From positions 1 through 51,227 of the forward strand of contig JBLNCE010000149.1 in assembly GCA_050260415.1 (NCBI GenBank): DNA of 51,227 nt. Reading direction: 5' to 3'. The DNA comes from JBLNCE01 sp050260415. Lineage in GTDB: Bacteria; Bacillota; UBA4882; JAAYXC01. The notes below the pieces were generated by a model. That model searched no databases. It had not been told where the DNA came from and was given only the letters and a program-made list of their open reading frames with translations. Positions 14,569 to 23,016 of the stretch are shown in pieces. The position numbers were made by a program, and so were the translations under genes. The first letter of the stretch is position 1, and every line of letters starts with the position of its first letter.

Positions 14569-17500
14569 TTGCCGGAGATGGTCCGCTACGGTCGCCGCGA
14601 ACGCCTTAGTTTCGCCAAGATCGAAGAAGTCCTCGATATGCCCAACCTCATCGAGATTCAACAGCGTTCCTACCAGTGGTTTCTCGACGAGGGCCTCCGC
14701 GAAATGTTCCGCGATATCTCCCCGATCCAGGACTTCACCGGTAATCTGGTCCTGGAGTTCATCGACTATGCTTTGGGAGAACCGAAGTACGACGTTGATG
14801 AGTGCAAGGAGCGCGACGTAACCTTCTCCGCGCCTCTGCGGGTTCGTGTCCGTCTTATAAATAAGGAAACCGGCGAGGTCAAGGAGCAGGAAGTCTTCAT
14901 GGGCGACTTCCCGCTCATGACGGACAAAGGCACGTTCATCATCAACGGTGCCGAGCGCGTGATCGTCAGCCAGTTGGTAAGGTCCCCCGGCGTCTATTTT
15001 GGCTCGACGGTGGATACGAGCGGCCGGACATTGTATTCCGCCTTGATCATGCCCAACGTGCGCGGCGCGTGGTTGGAATTCGAGTTTGACGCCAACGACG
15101 TCCTTTCCGTCAGAATAGATCGCACGCGCAAGACCCCCGTCACCGTCCTCCTGCGCGCGTTGGGGTTCGGCACGAACGCGAAGATTCTCGAGCTCTTCGA
15201 GGACAAGGAATGCATACGCAGCACGCTTGAGCGGGATAACACGCAGAACGAGGAAGAGGCGTTGATCGAGATCTTCAAGCGGCTCCGTCCGGGTGAGCCG
15301 CCGACCGTCGATACGGCGCGCACCCTCTTCGAGAGCCTGTTCTTTGACCCGCGCCGTTACGACCTGGCGGCGGTGGGCCGTTATAAGCTCAACAAGAAGT
15401 TGGGCTTGGACATCCCGCTCCGGGACGAGTTCATCGTCAAGGCGGAGGGCAACCGCCGCATCCATCTGCCCCCGAAAGCATACGACCGGATCCTGATCGC
15501 GCTGCAGATGGCCGAGACGGATGGCGCCCGCATGAGCATCACCGCCTCCGCGGAAACCCTGGGCTATTTTGCGGAATACCTCGGCTTGGAGGCCAGTGGC
15601 GGCCGCATCCTGCTCAACCAGAAGGATTACCGGACCTGGCGCAGCCGTTTTGAGCAAGAAGTGGAACGGATTGAGGCGGTCAAGACCCTCACCAAGGAAG
15701 ATATCCTGGGCGTGGTGCGGTTCCTCATCAATTTGCTGGAAGGGAAAGGCGAGGTTGATGATATCGATCACCTGGGCAACCGCCGCCTGAAGTCCGTTGG
15801 GGAACTCTTGCAGAATCAGTTCCGCATCGGCCTTTCCCGCATGGAACGGGTGGTCAAGGAACGCATGACCATCCAGGAAGTGGATGTCATCACACCGCAG
15901 GCATTGATTAACATCCGGCCCGTGGTGGCCGCGATCAAGGAGTTCTTCGGCAGTTCGCAGCTGTCTCAGTTCATGGATCAGACAAACCCCTTGGCCGAAC
16001 TGACGCATAAACGGCGTCTCTCCGCGCTCGGCCCCGGCGGTCTCTCCCGCGAACGGGCCGGATTCGAGGTCCGGGACGTGCATCATTCCCATTACGGCAG
16101 GATGTGCCCCATCGAGACGCCCGAGGGTCCGAACATCGGTCTGATCGGCTCCTTGACCACTTTCGCCAGGATCAACGAGTTCGGGTTCATCGAGACCCCT
16201 TACCGCCGGGTGATCGACGGCAAGGTTACCGACGAGATCGTCTACCTGACGGCGGACGAGGAAGACAAATATATCGTGGCCCAGGCCAATGAGCCGTTTG
16301 ATTTGACGACGCGCCAGTTCATCCACCGCCGGGTCACAGGGCGGTTCAAGGGCAAGATCCTGGAACTCTCGTCCGATCAGGTCAACATGATGGATGTCTC
16401 GCCGAAGCAGATCGTCAGTATCGCCACGGCTTTGATCCCATTCCTCGAGAACGACGACGCCAACCGCGCCCTCATGGGCTCCAACATGCAACGGCAGGCG
16501 GTGCCGCTGCTGCGCACCCAAGCGCCTTTGATCGGGACGGGCATGGAGTACAAGGCGGCGATCGACTCGGGCGTCGTGGTCTTGGCCAAGGAAGCGGGCA
16601 CGATCGAGCGGGTCTCGGGAAACGAGGTCTTCATCCGCACGGACGCGGGGCGGGTCGATCACTACCGGCTGCTGAAATTCAAACGCTCGAACCAGGGCAC
16701 CTGCATCAATCAGAAACCCATCGTCAAGCCGGGCCAGAGAGTGAGAGCCGGTGAAGTCATCGCCGACGGGCCCTCGACGGATCAGGGCGAGTTGGCCCTG
16801 GGCCGCAATGTCCTGGTCGCGTTCATGCCGTGGGAAGGCTACAACTATGAGGACGCCATCCTGATCAGCGAACGCCTCGTCACCGATGACGTCTTTACCT
16901 CGATCCACATCGAGGAATACGAGTGCGACGCCAGGGACACCAAGTTGGGCTCGGAGGAGATCACCCGGGACATCCCCAACGTGGGCGAGGGAGCCTTGGA
17001 CGACCTTGACGAGGGCGGTATCATCAGGGTCGGCGCCGAGGTGCGCACGGGTGACATCCTGGTCGGCAAGGTCACGCCGAAGGGCGAGACGGAACTCACG
17101 GCCGAGGAGCGGCTGCTCAGGGCGATCTTTGGGGAAAAGGCGCGGGAGGTCCGCGATACATCCCTGCGCGTACCCCACGGCGAGTCGGGCAAGGTCGTTG
17201 ATGTACGGGTTTTCTGCCGCGAAAACGGCGACGAGCTGCCCCCTGGCGTCAATCGCTTGGTGCGGGTCTATATCGCCCAAAAGCGGAAGATTTCCGAGGG
17301 CGACAAGATGGCCGGACGCCACGGGAACAAGGGCGTTATCGCCAAGATCCTGCCGGTGGAGGACATGCCGTTCCTGCCTGACGGGACGCCGGTCGAGATC
17401 GTGCTCAACCCCCTGGGTGTGCCCTCGCGCATGAATCTCGGGCAGGTGCTCGAGACCCATATGGGCTGGGCCGCCAAGATGCTCGGCCTCCATATCGCCA

Positions 17501-18189
17501 CGCCGGTCTTCGGGGGCGCCACCGAGGAGGAGGTCTTGTCCTTCCTCCAGCAAGCCGGCCTGCCCCAGACCGGCAAGACGACCCTCTATGACGGCCGTTC
17601 GGGCGAGGAATTCGACAACCCAATCACCGTGGGCTATGTCTATATGCTCAAACTGGCGCATTTGGTGGACGACAAGATTCATGCCCGCTCCACGGGGCCG
17701 TACTCCCTGGTCACGCAACAGCCGTTGGGCGGTAAAGCCCAGTTCGGCGGGCAACGCTTCGGGGAGATGGAGGTCTGGGCGTTGGAGGCATATGGCGCCG
17801 CCTATACGCTGCAGGAACTCCTGACCGTCAAGTCGGACGACGTCATCGGGCGGGTTAAGACCTACGAGGCGATCGTCAAGGGCGAGAACGTGCCCGAACC
17901 CGGCGTGCCGGAATCGTTCAAGGTCCTGATCAAGGAACTGCAGAGTCTGGGCTTGGATGTGCGCGTCCTAACCGAAGAGGCGCAGGAGATCCAGATCAAG
18001 GACGAGGAAGAGGACGTCCGTGAGATGGCGCGCGAGCTCGGCCTGGATATCGAGGGCCGCCCCGAACCCGCGGAAATAACCGAAGAAACCGGCGAGGAGC
18101 CGGAGATCTTCGAAGGGGAAGAAGAGGGCGAGGAAGAGCTCATGATCGAGGAAGAGATCCCCGCCGGCGAGATCGCGGAGGACGAGTAG
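14569..18189 (+). CDS. rpoB: RNA polymerase subunit beta
   Basis: A 1206-aa beta subunit. It has the rifampicin region 'SSQLSQFMDQTNPLAELTHK' then 'RRLSALGPGGL' with wild-type residues, and the active-site blocks 'RMCPIETPEGPNIGLIGSL', 'NYEDAILISERL', 'DKMAGRHGNKGVI' and 'PFLPDGTPVEIVLNPLGVPSRMN'. The C-terminus has 'KAQFGGQRFGEMEVWALEAYGA' (shortened) followed by a Glu-rich tail of about 70 residues. TTG 14569 follows AGAGGTGAG. 23 nt separate it from rpoC. The huge open frame on the other strand here is a codon-bias shadow. Confidence 0.99.
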   Translation: MPEMVRYGRRERLSFAKIEEVLDMPNLIEIQQRSYQWFLDEGLREMFRDISPIQDFTGNLVLEFIDYALGEPKYDVDECKERDVTFSAPLRVRVRLINKETGEVKEQEVFMGDFPLMTDKGTFIINGAERVIVSQLVRSPGVYFGSTVDTSGRTLYSALIMPNVRGAWLEFEFDANDVLSVRIDRTRKTPVTVLLRALGFGTNAKILELFEDKECIRSTLERDNTQNEEEALIEIFKRLRPGEPPTVDTARTLFESLFFDPRRYDLAAVGRYKLNKKLGLDIPLRDEFIVKAEGNRRIHLPPKAYDRILIALQMAETDGARMSITASAETLGYFAEYLGLEASGGRILLNQKDYRTWRSRFEQEVERIEAVKTLTKEDILGVVRFLINLLEGKGEVDDIDHLGNRRLKSVGELLQNQFRIGLSRMERVVKERMTIQEVDVITPQALINIRPVVAAIKEFFGSSQLSQFMDQTNPLAELTHKRRLSALGPGGLSRERAGFEVRDVHHSHYGRMCPIETPEGPNIGLIGSLTTFARINEFGFIETPYRRVIDGKVTDEIVYLTADEEDKYIVAQANEPFDLTTRQFIHRRVTGRFKGKILELSSDQVNMMDVSPKQIVSIATALIPFLENDDANRALMGSNMQRQAVPLLRTQAPLIGTGMEYKAAIDSGVVVLAKEAGTIERVSGNEVFIRTDAGRVDHYRLLKFKRSNQGTCINQKPIVKPGQRVRAGEVIADGPSTDQGELALGRNVLVAFMPWEGYNYEDAILISERLVTDDVFTSIHIEEYECDARDTKLGSEEITRDIPNVGEGALDDLDEGGIIRVGAEVRTGDILVGKVTPKGETELTAEERLLRAIFGEKAREVRDTSLRVPHGESGKVVDVRVFCRENGDELPPGVNRLVRVYIAQKRKISEGDKMAGRHGNKGVIAKILPVEDMPFLPDGTPVEIVLNPLGVPSRMNLGQVLETHMGWAAKMLGLHIATPVFGGATEEEVLSFLQQAGLPQTGKTTLYDGRSGEEFDNPITVGYVYMLKLAHLVDDKIHARSTGPYSLVTQQPLGGKAQFGGQRFGEMEVWALEAYGAAYTLQELLTVKSDDVIGRVKTYEAIVKGENVPEPGVPESFKVLIKELQSLGLDVRVLTEEAQEIQIKDEEEDVREMARELGLDIEGRPEPAEITEETGEEPEIFEGEEEGEEELMIEEEIPAGEIAEDE

Positions 18190-18212
18190 GTAATGTAGAG
18201 GGGGCCTCACGG

Positions 18213-21200
18213 TTGTTGGACGCCAATAACTTTGACGCATTAAAGATTGGGCTGGCTTCCCCGGAGCAGATTCGGGCCTGGTCGAGCGGGGAAGTCAAGA
18301 AGCCTGAAACGATAAACTACCGCACGCTCAAGCCCGAGCGCGAGGGCCTTTTTTGCGAAAAGATCTTTGGGCCGCAGCGCGACTGGGAATGCCACTGCGG
18401 CAAATACAAGCGCATCAGGTACAAGGGTATCGTCTGCGACCGGTGCGGCGTCGAGGTCACCCGGTCCAAAGTGCGCCGGGAGCGGTTGGGGCACATCGAA
18501 CTCGCCGCCCCCGTCTCTCATATTTGGTATTTCAAAGGTATTCCCAGCCGCATGGGGCTCCTGCTCGACATGTCGCCGCGCGCGTTGGAAAAGGTGCTCT
18601 ATTTTGCCTCTTATGTGGTGGTTGACCAGGACGATTCCCCGCTCATGAAGAAACAACTCCTCACGGAGAACGAGTACCGCGAGGCGAGAGAGAAGTACGG
18701 CATGGGCTTCAAGGCTTTCATGGGCGCCGAGGGTATCAAGAAACTCCTGGAAGAGATCGACCTCGAGGTCATGGCCCGCGAGTTGCGGCGCGAGGTCCGC
18801 GAGGTAACCGGCCAACGCCGGATCAGGGCCATTCGGCGGCTCGAAGTGGTCGAGGCCTTCCGCAAATCCGGGAACAGGCCGGAATGGATGATCATGGATG
18901 TCATTCCCGTGATCCCGCCCGAACTGCGGCCCATGGTTCAGCTTGACGGCGGCCGTTTCGCCACCTCCGACCTGAACGACCTCTACCGCAGGGTGATCAA
19001 CCGCAATAACCGGCTGAAGCGGTTACTGGAACTCGGCGCGCCCGACATCATCGTGCGCAACGAGAAACGCATGCTCCAAGAGGCGGTCGACGCGCTGATC
19101 GATAACGGGCGGCGCGGACGGCCGGTGACGGGTCCCGGCAACCGGCCCTTGAAGTCCCTTTCCGACATGCTCAAGGGCAAGCAGGGACGTTTCCGCCAGA
19201 ATCTCTTGGGGAAACGGGTGGATTACTCGGGCCGATCCGTCATCGTTGTCGGCCCGGAACTCAAACTGCATCAGTGCGGCCTGCCCAAGGAGATGGCCCT
19301 TGAGCTCTTCAAGCCGTTCGTCATGAAGCGGCTGGTGGACGAGGGCCACGTCCATAACATCAAGAGTGCGAAGCGTCTGGTGGAACGGGCGCGGACCGAG
19401 GTCTGGGACGTCCTCGAGGAGGTCATCAAGGAGCACCCGGTCCTGTTGAACCGGGCGCCGACGCTGCACCGTCTGGGTATTCAAGCTTTTGAGCCCGTCC
19501 TGGTCGAAGGCCGCGCCATCCAGATACACCCGCTCGTCTGCACGGCGTACAACGCCGACTTTGACGGGGACCAAATGGCGGTGCACGTGCCGCTCTCGGC
19601 CGAGGCCCAAGCGGAGGCACGCGTGCTCATGCTCTCGGCGCACAACATCCTCTCCCCGGCCCATGGACGGCCGGTGGCCACGCCGACACAGGACATGGTG
19701 CTGGGCTGCTATTATCTCACCGTACTGCGCGAGGGAACGCTGGGCGAGGGCAACTGCTATTCCAATCCTGAAGAAGCCATAATGGCGGTCGATGCGGGCG
19801 TCCTGGATCTCCATGCCCGGATCAAGGTGCGTATCAACGGGCAGTTCCTGGAGACCACGGCCGGGCGCCTGATCTTCAATCAGCACGTCCAGACCGGCCT
19901 GGGCTACCTGAACGTCGAGATCGACAAGAAACAGCTGGGCAAGGTGGTACTTTACTGCTGCCGGCATTACGGCACGGTGCAGACCGCGGAGGTACTGGAT
20001 CAGATCAAGCGGCTGGGTTTCCATTACGCGACGAGATCCGGCGCCACGATCTCCGTCACGGACATTACCATTCCCGAAGCAAAGGCCTCGATCATCGCCG
20101 AGGCCGAGGCACGGGTCGAGCAGCTCGAAAACCATCTGCGGCGGGGGCTGATCACGCCCGAGGAACGGTACTTCAAGGTTCTGGAGATCTGGGGCAAGGC
20201 CAAGGAAGACGTGGAGAAAGCCGTCAAGCTGTCGCTCGACAAGTTCAATCCGGTTTTCATGATGGCCAACTCCGGCGCCCGCGGCAACTTCCAACAGCTT
20301 TCCCAGTTGGCCGGGATGCGGGGACTGATGAACGACCCGTCCGGGCGCACGATCGACCTGCCGATCAAGGCAAACTTCCGCGAGGGCCTGTCGGTACTCG
20401 ACTTTTTCAACTCGACCCACGGCGCGCGTAAAGGCCTGGCCGACACGGCGCTGCGCACGGCCGACTCGGGTTATCTCACCAGGCGGCTGGTGGATGTGGC
20501 CCAGGACGTGATCGTCCGGGAGGAAGACTGCGGCACCACCGAGGGGATCAAGGTCAGCGCCATCTACTATGAGAGCGAATTCGACGAGGACGAAGGCCAG
20601 ATGATCGAGTCCCTGGCGGAGCGGATCATCGGCCGGATGGCGGCCGAGGATATCGTGCATCCGGAGACCGGCGAGCTCATCGTCGCGCGCAATCAGGAGA
20701 TCACCGAGGCCATCGCGGAGCGGGTGGACCGGGCGGGCATCAAGGAGGTCTCGATCCGTTCCGTCCTGACCTGCCGCACGCGTTACGGCGTCTGCATCAA
20801 ATGTTACGGCCGCAACCTGGCGACCGGCAGACCGGTGGACGTTGGCGAGGCGGTCGGGATCATCGCGGCTCAATCCATCGGCGAGCCGGGGACGCAATTG
20901 ACCATGCGGACCTTCCATATGGGCGGCGTGGCCGGGGATGACATCACGCTCGGTCTGCCGCGCGTCGAGGAACTCTTCGAGGCCCGTAAACCCAAAGGCC
21001 AGGCCATCGTGGCCGAGGTGGGCGGTATCGTCAAGCTCATGGAGATCAAAGGTCTGCGCCGGGTGGTCATCACCACGGACAGCGGCGAGGAGAAGTCGTA
21101 CCAGGTGCCGTACGGAGCGCGCCTGCGCGTGCGCGACGGATCGCGGGTCGAACCCGGCGATCGCCTGACGGAAGGTTCGGCCAATCCCCACGATATCCTG

Positions 21201-21686
21201 AAGGTTAAGGGAATCAGGGGCGTGCAGATGTATATCGTGCAAGAGGTACAGGAGGTCTATCGCACGCAGTCGGTGGAGATCAACGATAAGCACATCGAGG
21301 TCGTGGTGCGGCAGATGCTCCGTAAGCGCAAGGTGGAAACCCCGGGTGATACGGATCTGCTGCCGGGCGGCCTGATCGACGTCTTCGAGCTCGAGGACGA
21401 GAACAGTAGGATCGAAGCCCAAGGCGGCGAGCCGGCCGTCGGCCGGCCGATCCTGCTCGGCATCACCAAGGCTTCGCTCGCCACCGAAAGCTTCTTGTCC
21501 GCGGCCTCGTTCCAGGAGACGACGAGGGTCCTGACCGAGGCCTCCATCAAAGGCCGCAAGGATCCGTTATTGGGTCTCAAGGAGAATGTCATCATCGGCA
21601 AGCTCGTGCCAGCCGGGACCGGGATGTCACGGTACAGGCATATCCGGATCTTGACCGACCAGACCGAGAATGTGGAGGTCCAGTAA
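18213..21686 (+). CDS. rpoC: RNA polymerase subunit beta prime
   Basis: A 1157-aa beta prime. The N-terminal zinc ribbon shows 'CHCGKYK' and 'CDRCGVEV'. The catalytic Mg-binding loop is 'NADFDGDQMAVH'. The bridge-helix and trigger-loop regions are present ('GARGNFQQLSQLAGMRGLM', 'EPGTQLTMRTFHMGG'). The second zinc site appears as 'CGTTEGI' plus 'CRTRYGVCIKC'. TTG 18213 gives the usual start 'LDANNFDALKIGLASPEQIR' and has a weak AGAGGGGG site. Length is usual for Firmicutes without large lineage inserts. Confidence 0.99.
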   Translation: MLDANNFDALKIGLASPEQIRAWSSGEVKKPETINYRTLKPEREGLFCEKIFGPQRDWECHCGKYKRIRYKGIVCDRCGVEVTRSKVRRERLGHIELAAPVSHIWYFKGIPSRMGLLLDMSPRALEKVLYFASYVVVDQDDSPLMKKQLLTENEYREAREKYGMGFKAFMGAEGIKKLLEEIDLEVMARELRREVREVTGQRRIRAIRRLEVVEAFRKSGNRPEWMIMDVIPVIPPELRPMVQLDGGRFATSDLNDLYRRVINRNNRLKRLLELGAPDIIVRNEKRMLQEAVDALIDNGRRGRPVTGPGNRPLKSLSDMLKGKQGRFRQNLLGKRVDYSGRSVIVVGPELKLHQCGLPKEMALELFKPFVMKRLVDEGHVHNIKSAKRLVERARTEVWDVLEEVIKEHPVLLNRAPTLHRLGIQAFEPVLVEGRAIQIHPLVCTAYNADFDGDQMAVHVPLSAEAQAEARVLMLSAHNILSPAHGRPVATPTQDMVLGCYYLTVLREGTLGEGNCYSNPEEAIMAVDAGVLDLHARIKVRINGQFLETTAGRLIFNQHVQTGLGYLNVEIDKKQLGKVVLYCCRHYGTVQTAEVLDQIKRLGFHYATRSGATISVTDITIPEAKASIIAEAEARVEQLENHLRRGLITPEERYFKVLEIWGKAKEDVEKAVKLSLDKFNPVFMMANSGARGNFQQLSQLAGMRGLMNDPSGRTIDLPIKANFREGLSVLDFFNSTHGARKGLADTALRTADSGYLTRRLVDVAQDVIVREEDCGTTEGIKVSAIYYESEFDEDEGQMIESLAERIIGRMAAEDIVHPETGELIVARNQEITEAIAERVDRAGIKEVSIRSVLTCRTRYGVCIKCYGRNLATGRPVDVGEAVGIIAAQSIGEPGTQLTMRTFHMGGVAGDDITLGLPRVEELFEARKPKGQAIVAEVGGIVKLMEIKGLRRVVITTDSGEEKSYQVPYGARLRVRDGSRVEPGDRLTEGSANPHDILKVKGIRGVQMYIVQEVQEVYRTQSVEINDKHIEVVVRQMLRKRKVETPGDTDLLPGGLIDVFELEDENSRIEAQGGEPAVGRPILLGITKASLATESFLSAASFQETTRVLTEASIKGRKDPLLGLKENVIIGKLVPAGTGMSRYRHIRILTDQTENVEVQ

Positions 21687-21696
21687 GGAAAGTTTC

Positions 21697-21725
21697 TTGA
21701 CAGCCGTAAGGCTGAATGATAAAAT
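21697..21725 (+). promoter_or_regulatory. strong sigma-A promoter for the str operon
   Basis: TTGACA (21697-21702), exactly 17 bp, TAAAAT (21720-21725). It is the best promoter in the window. The spacer holds GCC-GTAA-GGC, a small dyad. It lies 11 nt after the rpoC stop and about 40 nt before the L7Ae-like gene, so rpsL-rpsG-fusA-tuf can be made separately from rpoBC. Confidence 0.85.
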
Positions 21726-21766
21726 TTAATGGTGTCTGGTTGGAAGGCCTGTCCGGTGGGGGTTTC

Positions 21767-22021
21767 ATGATGGTCCAAGCCTTGCGCGACCCGAAAAAGC
21801 GTGTGGTTGGGCTCAAACAGACCTTACGGGCCCTACAACAGGATCGGGTAGCCGCGGTCTATCTGGCCGGTGATGTCGATGAGCATATACGCCGCAAGGT
21901 CGCCAACGCCTGCCTCGAGCGCGGCGTGGAGATCAGACCTGCGGGGATGGGCCAGGATGACCTCGGCGCGTTTTGCCAGATCGAAGTCGGTGCCGCGGTG
22001 ATTGCTTTGCTCAAGAGCTAG
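21767..22021 (+). CDS. rplGB: L7Ae-family ribosomal protein (YbxF/RplGB type)
   Basis: An 84-aa kink-turn-binding protein of the L7Ae/L30e/S12e family that sits between rpoC and rpsL in Firmicutes. Visible family pattern: 'VVGLKQTLRALQQDRVAAVY', 'LAGDVDEHIRRKV' and 'QDDLGAFCQIEVGAAVIAL'. ATG 21767 (or 21770) follows GGTGGGGG; an earlier in-frame ATG near 21716 overlaps the promoter -10 and is unlikely. B. subtilis relatives bind K-turn RNA. The role on the ribosome is uncertain. Confidence 0.9.
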   Translation: MMVQALRDPKKRVVGLKQTLRALQQDRVAAVYLAGDVDEHIRRKVANACLERGVEIRPAGMGQDDLGAFCQIEVGAAVIALLKS

Positions 22022-22055
22022 ACGGGCGGCAAGCAGGTTAAGGGAGGTGCGGTGG

Positions 22056-22499
22056 TTGCCCACCATCAGTCAGTTAATCCGGAAGGGTAGAGAGAAAGTC
22101 GCGCTCAAGAGTTCAGCGCCCGCCCTCCGCTGGTCCTACAATACGCCCAACGAGGAGATCCGGGAAGGCGGCGGACCGCAGAAGCGGGGCGTCTGCGTCG
22201 TGGTCAAGACCCAGACCCCGAAGAAGCCCAATTCGGCTTTGCGCAAGGTCGCCCGCGTCAGGCTGACCAACCGCATGGAGGTAACGGCCTACATTCCGGG
22301 CGAGGGGCATAACTTGCAGGAACACTCGGTCGTCCTGATTCGCGGCGGACGCGTCAAGGATCTACCGGGCATTCGTTATCACATTATCCGTGGAACGCTT
22401 GATACAGCCGGGGTACAAAATCGTCGCCAGGGTCGGTCCAAGTATGGCGCCAAGCGGCCGAAGGCCGCCGCGGCCAAAACTGGCGCCCGCGCGAAGTAA
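22056..22499 (+). CDS. rpsL: 30S ribosomal protein S12
   Basis: A 147-aa S12 at the decoding centre. Family blocks 'PTISQLIRKGRE', 'QKRGVCVVVKTQTPKKPNSA' (wild-type Lys at the streptomycin site), 'GEGHNLQEHSVVLIRGGRVK' and 'YGAKRPKAA' are present. It is longer than the usual 124-140 aa because of a short insert 'SYNTPNEEIREGG' before the RGVC block and a C-terminal Ala/Lys tail. TTG 22056 follows AAGGGAGGTG. Confidence 0.97.
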   Translation: MPTISQLIRKGREKVALKSSAPALRWSYNTPNEEIREGGGPQKRGVCVVVKTQTPKKPNSALRKVARVRLTNRMEVTAYIPGEGHNLQEHSVVLIRGGRVKDLPGIRYHIIRGTLDTAGVQNRRQGRSKYGAKRPKAAAAKTGARAK

Positions 22500-22515
22500 T
22501 AGGGGGGCGTGAGTC

Positions 22516-22986
22516 TTGCCGCGAAGAGGTAACGTGCCAAAGCGTGAGATTATTGCGGACCCGATCTATCACAACAAACTGGTCACTCAGTTTGTGAACA
22601 AGATCATGTATAGCGGTAAGCGCGGCGTGGCGGAGCGCATCTTCTACACCGCGCTGGACAGGATGAAGGAAAAGTCCGGGAAAGACCCCATGGAACTCTT
22701 CCAACAGGCCCTGAAGAACGTCATGCCTGTCTTGGAAGTCAAGCCGCGCCGGGTTGGGGGCGCGACTTATCAGGTACCCGTGGAAGTCAGGCCCGAACGC
22801 CGGACCGCCCTAGCCATGCGGTGGCTCGTCGCCAGCGCCCGGGCCCGGGCGGAGAAAACCATGGAAGAAAAACTTGCGGGCGAACTCATGGACGCGGCGC
22901 AAGGACTCGGCAACTCCATCAAGAAAAAAGACGATACGCATAAGATGGCTGAAGCCAATAAGGCATTCGCCCATTACCGTTGGTAA
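22516..22986 (+). CDS. rpsG: 30S ribosomal protein S7
   Basis: A 156-aa S7 of usual length. It begins 'PRRGNVPKREIIADPIYHN' and contains 'VNKIMYSGKRGVAERI' and 'RRVGGATYQVPVEVRPERR', the rRNA-binding beta hairpin. It nucleates the 30S head and contacts E-site tRNA. TTG 22516 lies 16 nt after rpsL. Second gene of the str operon. Confidence 0.97.
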   Translation: MPRRGNVPKREIIADPIYHNKLVTQFVNKIMYSGKRGVAERIFYTALDRMKEKSGKDPMELFQQALKNVMPVLEVKPRRVGGATYQVPVEVRPERRTALAMRWLVASARARAEKTMEEKLAGELMDAAQGLGNSIKKKDDTHKMAEANKAFAHYRW

Positions 22987-23016
22987 GCGGGTATACCGTC
23001 GAAGGGAAGTAACGTT

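Noticed and set aside
14479..17754. 1091-codon open frame on the minus strand across rpoB
   Set aside because: It is the mirror of rpoB codons, which avoid certain bases in third positions in this GC-rich genome. The protein has no recognisable fold, and rpoB is certain.
19023..21422. 799-codon open frame on the minus strand across rpoC
   Set aside because: Same reason: codon-bias shadow of rpoC with no family resemblance.
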